Assembly: GCF_029968035.1 (NCBI RefSeq) | Contig: NZ_JASCIQ010000001.1 | Span: forward strand, 310,001-374,000 | Direction of reading: 5' to 3' | Length of the DNA: 64,000 nt | Origin: Streptomyces cavernicola | GTDB lineage: Bacteria; Actinomycetota; Actinomycetes; Streptomycetales; Streptomycetaceae | Part shown: piece by piece, positions 42,260 to 50,266 of the stretch | How positions within the stretch are numbered: the first letter of the stretch is position 1 | Layout of the letters: every line of letters starts with the position of its first letter | Made by a program: the position numbers and the translations under genes | The notes under the pieces: model-generated | Told to the model about the DNA's origin: nothing | Seen by the model: only the letters and a program-made list of their open reading frames with translations | The model's database searches: none

Positions 42260-43660
42260 CTACTGCCGGGCGAGTTCCGGCCGTTGGGACGCCAGTACGC
42301 AGGTCAGCGCCTCCGAGAGCCGGTCGAGGACGGCGTCGGCCTGGTCGTCGGTGAGCGTCAGCGGCGGCAGCAGGCGTACGACGCCGGAGCGGCGGCCGCC
42401 GAGGTCGACGATGAGGCCGCGGTCCAGGCAGGCGCGCTGCACGGCGGCCGCGAGCCGGGGCGCGGGCGGCGGCGGCCCGGCGCTCGCGGCGGCGCCCGCG
42501 CCGTCCGGGTCGACCAGCTCGACGCCGATCATCAGTCCCCTCCCCCGTACCTCGCCGATCTGCGGCTGGTCCGCGGCGAGGGCGCGGAGGCGGGCGAGCA
42601 TGCGCGTGCCGAGTGCGGCGGCGCGCTCGGCGAGCCGGTGGCGGCGGACGTGGGCGAGGGTCGCGGCGCCCGCGGCCATCGCGAGCTGGTTGCCGCGGAA
42701 CGCGCCGGCGCGCGCGCCGGGCTCCCCGGTGCCGAGGTCCTCGCGGTGGACCACGACGGCGAGCGGGAGGCTGCCGCCGACGGCCTTCGACAGAACCATC
42801 ACATCGGGCACGACCCCACTGTGCTCGACGGCCCAGAACGCGCCGGTGCGGCCGACTCCGGTCTGCACCTCGTCGGCGATCAGCGGGATCGCGCGGGCCT
42901 CGGTGATCTCCCGCAGCCGGCGCAGCCATGCGTCCGGGGCGGGGATCACGCCGCCCTCCCCCTGGACCGGCTCGACGACGAGGCCGGCCGGGAGCGCCCC
43001 GGGCCCGGCGTCGTCGAGCACCGACTCGGTCCAGCGGGCGGCGAGTTCGGCGCCCTCGGGCCCGCCGACGCCGAAGGGGCAGCGGTAGTCCTGCGGGTAG
43101 GGCAGCCGGGTCGCGCGCGCGTCCCCCGCGCCCGAGGCGGCGCGTGCGCCCTCGGGCGCGCCGTGGTCCGCGCCCGTGAACGTGAGCAGTCCGCTGCGCC
43201 CCGTCGCCCTGCGCACCAGCTTCTGGGCGGCCGCGACGGCGTCCGCGCCGGTCGGACCGCAGAACCGGACGCGGGCGCGGGCGGCGAAGGCCGGCGGCAG
43301 CGTCGCGAAGAGCTCGGCGACGAAGGCGTCCTCGACCGGGGTGGCGAGGTCCATGACGTGCAGCGGGGCGCCCGAGTCCAGGACCTTCCCGATCGCCTCC
43401 AGGACGACCGGGTGGTTGTGGCCGAGGGCGAGTGAGCCGCCGCCGGAGAGGCAGTCCAAGTACCGCCGCCCGTCGGCCCCTTCGATGGTCAGGCCGCGGG
43501 CGCGGACCGGCACGACCGGGAGCGAACTGGCGTAGGTCCGCGCCACCGGCTCGCGCAGCGGGCGCCGCAGGACGACCTCGGGCCCGGCGGTTCCCCCGGC
43601 TGCGGGCGGGGCGGCGGCGGGCGGCGCCGGTTGCGGCGGCGCAGGCTCGGTGACGGCCAC
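42260..43660 (-). CDS. diaminobutyrate-type class III aminotransferase
   Basis: PLP-dependent fold type I enzyme, 466 residues from GTG 43658-43660 with a GGGAGGA site. The N-terminus is Pro/Ala-rich. The core has YLDCLSGGGSLALGHNHP, VRFCGPTGADAVAAAQKL, LIADEVQTGVGRTG and the cofactor lysine in VLSKAVGG. This is the profile of diaminobutyrate-2-oxoglutarate transaminase, which supplies diaminobutyrate or diaminopropane precursors for siderophores. It lies upstream of the NIS synthetase with about 110 bp between them, the same strand, and probably feeds it. Confidence 0.85.
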   Translation of the reverse strand: MAVTEPAPPQPAPPAAAPPAAGGTAGPEVVLRRPLREPVARTYASSLPVVPVRARGLTIEGADGRRYLDCLSGGGSLALGHNHPVVLEAIGKVLDSGAPLHVMDLATPVEDAFVAELFATLPPAFAARARVRFCGPTGADAVAAAQKLVRRATGRSGLLTFTGADHGAPEGARAASGAGDARATRLPYPQDYRCPFGVGGPEGAELAARWTESVLDDAGPGALPAGLVVEPVQGEGGVIPAPDAWLRRLREITEARAIPLIADEVQTGVGRTGAFWAVEHSGVVPDVMVLSKAVGGSLPLAVVVHREDLGTGEPGARAGAFRGNQLAMAAGAATLAHVRRHRLAERAAALGTRMLARLRALAADQPQIGEVRGRGLMIGVELVDPDGAGAAASAGPPPPAPRLAAAVQRACLDRGLIVDLGGRRSGVVRLLPPLTLTDDQADAVLDRLSEALTCVLASQRPELARQ

Positions 43661-44223
43661 GGCTGTGTGTCCTCCCGCTGTGCGTCGGTGGGCGGGCGGC
43701 GGTCCGCCCTGGGCGGGGGCGGACGCAGGTCAAGTCTCCCCCGTACGTACCAACGACGCGGGGCGCGGGGGATCACGGCGGGGCGGGAGACCTTGCCAAA
43801 CGAAAACCTTCGCGCGGCCGTGGGCGCGCATGGCGGCCGCGCGCGCCCGCGGGGGCACCGATGCGCGCGCACGCAAACACCGCCAACCCGGAAGTTCCCC
43901 GACAACCTCCCCGTGACCTGGCGCGCAGATCGCCGTGCGGGAGCCGGGCCGTGACAGAACCGTTGCGGCCCCGTCGGTCGTCGCCGACCGCACCGGCATA
44001 GTGTGGGGTGCTCGATCGTCGCGCGGCCGCTCCGCAGCGACGCCACAACTGCACATGTGAACTGCAACTTCCGGTCCACGAGGGCCCGTTGGCTTCGCCT
44101 TCGGGCACGCGTCCGGACGTCTTCGTACGTCTCTGTATGTCTCCATACAAGTCGTCTGGATTCCGGCGAAGTTCGCGAGTTCGCCAAGTCCGACAGAAAT
44201 CCAAATAGGGGGAGATTCTCGCA
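43661..44223. other. 563-bp divergent control region
   Basis: No gene supported. It separates the leftward siderophore-type genes from the rightward lipoprotein protease genes. A perfect hexamer inverted repeat TGTATG-TCTC-CATACA at 44134-44149 may be an operator. No sequence resembling the DmdR iron box is visible. Confidence 0.5.
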
Positions 44224-45462
44224 ATGCGACCCATACGTCCACTCCTTGCTGCTCGCCGAGGGAGGAGTGCACGCCGCACCACCTCCTCCGTGCTCGCGGT
44301 CTCGGCCGCGCTCGCGCTGACGGCCACCGCCTGCGGCCCCGGCGACGACCAGGCCGACGCCAAGCCCACCGCCTCCGCGACGGCCGACGGCGGGAACGCC
44401 GGCGGCAGCGGCGGCGGGGACAAGCTGGAGATTCCCGACGACATCAAGGACCGGCTCAAGGAGCACGGCTTCGACGTCGACAAGTGGAAGAACGGCGAGT
44501 GGAAGAACTGGGACAAGGACAAGTGGCTGCGCGAGGCTGAGGACTTCGTCAACCCGATCATCGAGGACTTCTGGAACCCGGACCGGATGCGGGACGCCGA
44601 CAAGCGCCCCGACAAGCCGGTCGACAACGACATCTCGGGTGACCAGGGCAAGACGGACCCGACCCCGGCCCCGGTCGAGGCCGCGGAGCTCCCGAAGCCG
44701 TACGACGACAAGTCGCCCGCCACCGGCAAGCTGCTTTTCGAGACGCCCGAGGGCTCCGCGCAGTGCTCCGCCACCGTGGTCGAGGACCCGGCGAACCCCG
44801 GCAAGTCCAACATGGTGTGGACGGCTGGCCACTGCGTGCACGCGGGCAAGTCGGGCGGCTGGTACCGCAACATCGCCTTCGTGCCGTCGTACAACAACGA
44901 GGGCAAGTCGGCCGCGCAGCTTGAGGCCGAGAAGCCGACGCGTGAAGAGCTCGCGCCGTACGGCGTCTGGTGGAGCCGGGGCGCCAAGACGTCCGACCAG
45001 TGGATCGCGACGGGCGCGAACACCGGCGGCGCCGGCGCCCCGTACGACTTCGCCGTGATGAGCATGGTGCCCGAGAACGGCGGCGGCAAGTCCCTCGAGG
45101 AGACCGTGGGCGCCGCGCTTCCGGTCGAGTTCAACGCCCCGGCCGTGCCGAAGATCGACGCGATCAAGGCGACCGGCTACCCGGCGGCTCCCCCGTACGA
45201 CGGCCAGCGTCAGTTCTCCTGCACCGACAAGCCGGGCCGGCTCTCGCTCAAGGCCACCCAGCCCACGATGTACCGCATCGGCTGCAGCATGACCGGCGGT
45301 TCCTCCGGCGGCGGCTGGGTCGCCAAGGGCCAGGACGGCAAGCTGGCCCTGGTCTCCAACACCTCGATCGGCCCGGTCACCGCGGGCTGGCTCGCGGGCC
45401 CGCGCCTCGGCAAGGAGGCCGAGGCCATCTACACCCAGGTCAGCGAGAAGTTCGCCAACTGA
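44224..45462 (+). CDS. secreted lipoprotein serine protease (S1-like), copy 1
   Basis: Protein of 412 residues. The basic N-terminus and hydrophobic segment end in a lipobox (ALTATAC, Cys37). A charged region (about 70-110, DKWKNGEWKNWDKDKWLRE) precedes a chymotrypsin-like domain with His203 in VWTAGHC, probable Asp275 in PYDFAVM and Ser361 in MTGGSSGGGW. Thus a membrane-anchored extracellular protease. The gene at 45651 is a clear paralogue. A ribosome site GGGGGAG lies 11 bases before ATG 44224. Confidence 0.82.
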   Translation: MRPIRPLLAARRGRSARRTTSSVLAVSAALALTATACGPGDDQADAKPTASATADGGNAGGSGGGDKLEIPDDIKDRLKEHGFDVDKWKNGEWKNWDKDKWLREAEDFVNPIIEDFWNPDRMRDADKRPDKPVDNDISGDQGKTDPTPAPVEAAELPKPYDDKSPATGKLLFETPEGSAQCSATVVEDPANPGKSNMVWTAGHCVHAGKSGGWYRNIAFVPSYNNEGKSAAQLEAEKPTREELAPYGVWWSRGAKTSDQWIATGANTGGAGAPYDFAVMSMVPENGGGKSLEETVGAALPVEFNAPAVPKIDAIKATGYPAAPPYDGQRQFSCTDKPGRLSLKATQPTMYRIGCSMTGGSSGGGWVAKGQDGKLALVSNTSIGPVTAGWLAGPRLGKEAEAIYTQVSEKFAN

Positions 45463-45650
45463 CCTGCCACGGACGCCACTTGACGGCGTCCGCAGCCGCT
45501 CGACGGCCCGCGTCCGCTCGACGGCATCCGCAGACGGCACGCCGCTCCCGGGGCACTCCCCGGGAGCGGCTCCGTGCGGGCGCACCCGCGCCCGGCACCT
45601 CCCCATCCCCATCACCACCGCTTCCACACCCAACGGGGGTTTTCCGAACC

Positions 45651-46850
45651 ATGCGATCCATACGTCCGGCCCTCGCCGCGGCCTCGCTCGCCGTGGCCCT
45701 GGCGCTGACCGCCACCGCCTGCCAGTCGGCGGGCGACCCCAAGGCCGACGCCAAGCCCACCGCCTCCGCCTCGAAGGGCGGCGACTCGGGCGCGGACGAG
45801 GCGCAGCTCCCCGACGACCTCGACGGCATCGCCGACCGGCTCAAGGAGCACGGCATCGACGTCGACAAGTGGAAGAACGGCGAGTGGAAGAACTGGGACA
45901 AGGACAAGTGGCTGCGTGAGGCGAAGGACTTCGCCAACCCGGTCATCAAGGGCCTGTGGAGCGAGGAGCGGAAGAAGTCCGCGAAGGACCCGCAGCAGAC
46001 CATCTCCAGCAAGGCCGCCGCAGGCAACGAGGGCGTCACCGACCCCGAGCCGCGCCCGGTCCGCGCCGAGCAGGAGCGCAAGCCGTACTGGAAGTACGCG
46101 GCCCCGGTCGGCAAGATCTTCTTCGACACCCCCGAGGGCACCGCCGTCTGCTCCGGCACCGTCGTGAAGGACCCGCGCAACCCCGGCAAGTCCAACCTCG
46201 TGTGGACCGCGGGTCACTGCGTGCACGCCGGCCAGAAGGGCGGCTGGTACCGGAACATCGTCTTCACCCCGGCCTACAACCACAAGGGCCTCTCGGCGCG
46301 CGCCCTTGAGAGCGCCGGCCCGCAGGACAAGGCCCCGTACGGCGAGTTCTGGGCCGACTGGATCTCCACGTCCAACGAGTGGATCGACGGCACCACCGCC
46401 GCGAGCCCCGACGCCGGCTCGTACGAGTACGACTACGCGGTGCTGCACGTGAAGCCGGAGCGCGGCAACAAGTCCCTGGAGGAGACCATCGGCACGGCGC
46501 TGCCCGTGGACTTCTCCTCGCCGTCGCCCAAGTCCGTGGACGCGATGGGCGCTTGGGGCTACCCGCAGGCCCCGCCGTACGACGGTGCGCTGATGCACAA
46601 GTGCGTCGACCGGCCCGGCCGGCTCTCGCTGACCCCGTCCTCGCCGACGATGTACCGCATCGGCTGCACCATGACCGCCGGCTCCTCCGGCGGCGGCTGG
46701 TTCCGCTCGACCGGCGGCGGCAAGCTCGCCCTGGTCTCCAACACCTCGATCGGCCCGGCCGGTTCGAACGGCTGGCTCGCGGGCCCGCAGCTGGGCGACG
46801 GCGCGAAGCGCGTCTTCGACACGATGAGCGAGAAATACGGCAGCAAGTAA
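45651..46850 (+). CDS. secreted lipoprotein serine protease (S1-like), copy 2
   Basis: Protein of 399 residues starting at ATG 45651. Signal and lipobox (ALTATAC, Cys24), the same charged KWKNGEWKNWDKDKW segment, and a catalytic domain with TAGHC, YDYAVL and GSSGGGW are shared with the gene at 44224, so the two arose by tandem duplication. The N-terminal linker and the surface loops have diverged. Its stop is followed by a perfect terminator hairpin. Confidence 0.82.
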   Translation: MRSIRPALAAASLAVALALTATACQSAGDPKADAKPTASASKGGDSGADEAQLPDDLDGIADRLKEHGIDVDKWKNGEWKNWDKDKWLREAKDFANPVIKGLWSEERKKSAKDPQQTISSKAAAGNEGVTDPEPRPVRAEQERKPYWKYAAPVGKIFFDTPEGTAVCSGTVVKDPRNPGKSNLVWTAGHCVHAGQKGGWYRNIVFTPAYNHKGLSARALESAGPQDKAPYGEFWADWISTSNEWIDGTTAASPDAGSYEYDYAVLHVKPERGNKSLEETIGTALPVDFSSPSPKSVDAMGAWGYPQAPPYDGALMHKCVDRPGRLSLTPSSPTMYRIGCTMTAGSSGGGWFRSTGGGKLALVSNTSIGPAGSNGWLAGPQLGDGAKRVFDTMSEKYGSK

Positions 46851-46871
46851 CCGACTGCCGCGCACGCACGA

Positions 46872-46911
46872 CGAAGGCCCGCCCCCTCGAAGCCGAGGGG
46901 GCGGGCCTTCG
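46872..46911. terminator. perfect 18-bp terminator between convergent genes
   Basis: CGAAGGCCCGCCCCCTCG and its exact complement around a 4-base loop, between the protease gene and hflX. Confidence 0.88.
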
Positions 46912-46935
46912 TACTGCTGACGGTCGCGACGGCCG

Positions 46936-48435
46936 TCAGTGCTCCGCGGGGACGAACCGGGCCAGCTCCGCGGCCAGTTCCTCATGCACCCGCGCCTTGA
47001 GCAGCGTGCCCTCCGGGAGGTGCTCCTCGGAGATCACCTCGCCCTCGGCGTGCGCACGGGCGACGAGGCCGCCCTGCGTGTACGGGAGCAGCGCCTCGAT
47101 CTCGATCTCCGGGCGCGGCAGTTCGGCGTCGATGAGCCCGAGGAGCTCGTCGATGCCGTCGCCCGTGCGGGCCGAGACCACGATCGCGTGCCGCTCGGCG
47201 CGCAGGAGGCGCTGCAGCACCAACGGGTCGGCCGCGTCCGCCTTGTTGACCACGACGATCTCGGGGACGTCCGTCGCACCGACGTCCCTGATCACCTCGC
47301 GCACGGCGGCCAGCTGCTCCTCCGGCACGGGGTGCGAGCCGTCGACCACGTGCAGGATCAGGTCGGAGTCGCCGACCTCCTCCATCGTGGAGCGGAACGC
47401 CTCGACCAGGTGGTGCGGCAGGTGGCGGACGAACCCGACCGTGTCGGCCAGGGTGTAGAGCCGCCCGCTCGGGGTCTCCGCGCGGCGGACGGTGGGGTCG
47501 AGGGTGGCGAACAGCGCGTTCTCCACCAGGACGCCCGCGCCCGTCAGGCGGTTGAGCAGCGAGGACTTGCCGGCGTTGGTGTAGCCCGCGATGGCGACCG
47601 AGGGGATCTTGTTACGCCGGCGCTCCTGGCGCTTGACGTCGCGGCCGGTCTTCATCGCCGCGATCTCCCGGCGCATCTTCGCCATCTTCTCGCGGATCCG
47701 ACGCCGGTCGGTCTCGATCTTGGTCTCACCGGGACCACGCGTGGCCATGCCGCCACCGCCGCCGCCACCCATCTGCCGGGACAGCGACTGACCCCAGCCG
47801 CGGAGCCTCGGCAGCATGTACTGCATCTGTGCCAGAGCGACCTGCGCCTTGCCCTCTCGGGACTTGGCGTGCTGGGCGAAGATGTCGAGGATCAGCGCCG
47901 TGCGGTCCACGACCTTGACCTTGACGACGTCCTCGAGGTGGATGAGCTGGCCGGGGCTGAGCTCACCGTCGCAGACGACGGTGTCGGCTCCGGTCTCCAG
48001 GACGATGTCCCGCAGCTCCATGGCCTTGCCCGAGCCGATGTACGTCGCGGGGTCCGGCTTGTCGCGGCGCTGGAAGACGCCGTCGAGCACGAGGGCGCCC
48101 GCCGTCTCCGCGAGGGCGGCGAGCTCCGCGAGGGAGTTCTCCGCGTCCTGCAGCGTGCCGGTGGTCCACACCCCGACGAGCACGACCCGCTCCAGGCGGA
48201 GCTGGCGGTACTCGACCTCGGTGACGTCTTCGAGCTCGGTGGAGAGGCCCGCCACACGACGCAGAGCCGCACGCTCGGAGCGGTCCAGCTGCTCGCCGTC
48301 CCGCGCTCCGTCGATCTCGTGGCTCCAGGCGACGTCCTCTTCCATCAGGGCATCGGCCCGAAGTCCTTCGGGGAGGTTCTGCGCGGTGCTCTGGCGGTCC
48401 TGCGCGTCCTGGGAAGGGGAAGAAGAGGAGGTCAT
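46936..48435 (-). CDS. hflX: ribosome-associated GTPase HflX
   Basis: GTPase that splits and rescues stalled ribosomes. 499 residues from ATG 48433-48435 with an AAGGATCC site. The N-terminal HflX domain contains TYIGSGKAMELRDIVLETGAD and the coiled arm (RRRIREKMAKMRREIAAM). The G domain has P-loop GYTNAGKSSLLNRL, DTVGFVRHLPHHLVEAF and VVNKAD. A poly-Gly loop (MGGGGGGGMATRGPGE) lies between. The C-terminal domain is typical. Confidence 0.94.
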   Translation of the reverse strand: MTSSSSPSQDAQDRQSTAQNLPEGLRADALMEEDVAWSHEIDGARDGEQLDRSERAALRRVAGLSTELEDVTEVEYRQLRLERVVLVGVWTTGTLQDAENSLAELAALAETAGALVLDGVFQRRDKPDPATYIGSGKAMELRDIVLETGADTVVCDGELSPGQLIHLEDVVKVKVVDRTALILDIFAQHAKSREGKAQVALAQMQYMLPRLRGWGQSLSRQMGGGGGGGMATRGPGETKIETDRRRIREKMAKMRREIAAMKTGRDVKRQERRRNKIPSVAIAGYTNAGKSSLLNRLTGAGVLVENALFATLDPTVRRAETPSGRLYTLADTVGFVRHLPHHLVEAFRSTMEEVGDSDLILHVVDGSHPVPEEQLAAVREVIRDVGATDVPEIVVVNKADAADPLVLQRLLRAERHAIVVSARTGDGIDELLGLIDAELPRPEIEIEALLPYTQGGLVARAHAEGEVISEEHLPEGTLLKARVHEELAAELARFVPAEH

Positions 48436-48631
48436 TGGATCCTTACGTCGTTGGGAAGGGGGGACTGCCCGACGCGGGCGGTCCTCGTAGGGGTCAACGT
48501 GCACCTGGCCCGGGAGATTCCCGGCCGACCGCGCCGCCGACCCGAAGATGGTCTCACGGCACGCCCCGTCTCGGCATCCGGCTTTTCCGGTGCGTACGAA
48601 GGGTCCGGTTCGGTCTGTGGAGCCGCCCGGC

Positions 48632-50146
48632 TCATCCGGTCTCGCCGTGGGAGTGCGCGGGTGCGGCCGCGCGTGCGGCGGGCTTGCCCTTGGCGGTCGG
48701 GGCGAGGGGCTTCCAGTCGGGGTGGCCGGGCATGGGCGGCGTCTTCTTGCCGTACAGCCAGGCCTCGAAGAAGGCGCTCAGGTCGCGGCCGGAGACGGAC
48801 GAGGCGAGGCGGGTGAAGTCCTCGGTGGTCGCGGTGGAGTCCTCGTGCCGCTCGACCCAGGCGCGCTCCAGGCGCTCGAAGGCGGCGTGGCCGATCTCCT
48901 GGCGCAGCGCGTACAGGACGAGGGCGCTGCCGTCGTAGACGACCGGGCGGAACAGGCTGATCTTCTTGCCGGGTTCGGGGGCCTTCGGCGCGGCGGGCGG
49001 GCCGCCCTCGGCGCGCCAGCGGTCGGAGAGGCGGTGGGCCTCCTTCATCCGCTTCTGCATCGGCTGCTCGGCGTGCTCCTCGGCGTAGAGCGCCTCGTAC
49101 CAGGTCGCGTGCCCCTCGTTGAGCCACAGGTCGGACCAGGTACGGGGGCTGACGCTGTTGCCGAACCACTGGTGGGCCAGCTCGTGGACCATGATCGCTT
49201 CGACGTACCAGTCCGGATACCCGGACTCGGTGAAGAGCCGGCGCTCGAACAGCGACAGGGTCTGGGTCTCCAGCTCGAAGCCGGTGGTGGCGTCCGCGAT
49301 CAGCACGCCGTACGTCTCGAAGGGGTAGCGGCCGACCTTCTCCTCCATCCAGGAGATCTGGTCCGGCGTCTTCTTCAGCCACGGTTCGAGCTTCTCGCGG
49401 TCCTTGCTCTGCACCACGTCCCGTACGGGCAGCCCGTGCGGCCCCTCGCGCCGCAGGACCGCCGAGCGGCCGATGCTGACCTGCGCGAGCTCGGTGGCCA
49501 TGGGGTGCTGGGTGCGGTACGTCCACGTGGTGTCCTGCGCGCCCGCGCGGCGCCCGGCGGGCAACCCGTTGGCGACCGCCGTCAGTTCCTTGGGCGCGGT
49601 GATCCGGAAGGTGAAGAAGGCCTTGTCGGACGGGTGGTCGTTGGAGGGGAACACCCGGTGGGCGGCGTCGGCCTGGTTGGCCATGGCGAGGCCGTCGCTG
49701 GTGCGCACCCAGCCGCCGTCGGACTTGCCCGCCGGGTCGCTGGTGTGGCGCACGGTGATGCGCAGCGCGCCGCCCCGCACGATCGGCCGCACGGGCGTGA
49801 CCACGAGGTCCTCGCCGGAGCTCGCGAACTCCGCGCGGACCCCGTTGACCTCGACGGAGTCGACCTTGCCCTTGGTGAAGTCGAGGTTGATCCGCTCCAG
49901 GTGGTCCGTGGCCCGCGCCTGCACGACGGTGACGGCGTCCAACGGCTTGCTGTTGTCGCCCCCGTAGGCGAGCGAGATGTCGTACGCGGTGACGTCGTAC
50001 CCCGGGTTGCCGAGGTGCGGGAAGAGGTGGTCGCCGATGCCGCGCGGGGCGACCGGCGAGGGCGCGCTCGCTGCGAGCAGCGAGACGGACACGGCTGAGG
50101 TGGCGGTGGCGAGGAGTGCGGCCCTGATGCGGCGCGAGAGCAACAT
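48632..50146 (-). CDS. secreted M1-family aminopeptidase
   Basis: Zinc metallopeptidase precursor of 504 residues. The signal peptide covers about 1-33. The M1 N-terminal beta domain (DVTAYDISLAYGG...) precedes the catalytic domain with His321-Glu322, His325 and the third ligand Glu344 in HELAHQW and WLNEGHATW. The GAMEN loop is replaced by FELETQTLSLF, a pattern seen in this actinobacterial M1 group. It is probably exported. It lacks the long C-terminal domains of larger M1 enzymes. Confidence 0.88.
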   Translation of the reverse strand: MLLSRRIRAALLATATSAVSVSLLAASAPSPVAPRGIGDHLFPHLGNPGYDVTAYDISLAYGGDNSKPLDAVTVVQARATDHLERINLDFTKGKVDSVEVNGVRAEFASSGEDLVVTPVRPIVRGGALRITVRHTSDPAGKSDGGWVRTSDGLAMANQADAAHRVFPSNDHPSDKAFFTFRITAPKELTAVANGLPAGRRAGAQDTTWTYRTQHPMATELAQVSIGRSAVLRREGPHGLPVRDVVQSKDREKLEPWLKKTPDQISWMEEKVGRYPFETYGVLIADATTGFELETQTLSLFERRLFTESGYPDWYVEAIMVHELAHQWFGNSVSPRTWSDLWLNEGHATWYEALYAEEHAEQPMQKRMKEAHRLSDRWRAEGGPPAAPKAPEPGKKISLFRPVVYDGSALVLYALRQEIGHAAFERLERAWVERHEDSTATTEDFTRLASSVSGRDLSAFFEAWLYGKKTPPMPGHPDWKPLAPTAKGKPAARAAAPAHSHGETG

Positions 50147-50266
50147 GAACCACCGCTATCAGCACGGGCCTTGGTTGCCGTGCCGACGCGCGACCGGCCC
50201 ACCCGAACGAGGTGTTCCGCTACTTCCCGGCGCGGTCGCCGCCTTGCGGCCTTCGCCGCGCCGCTG

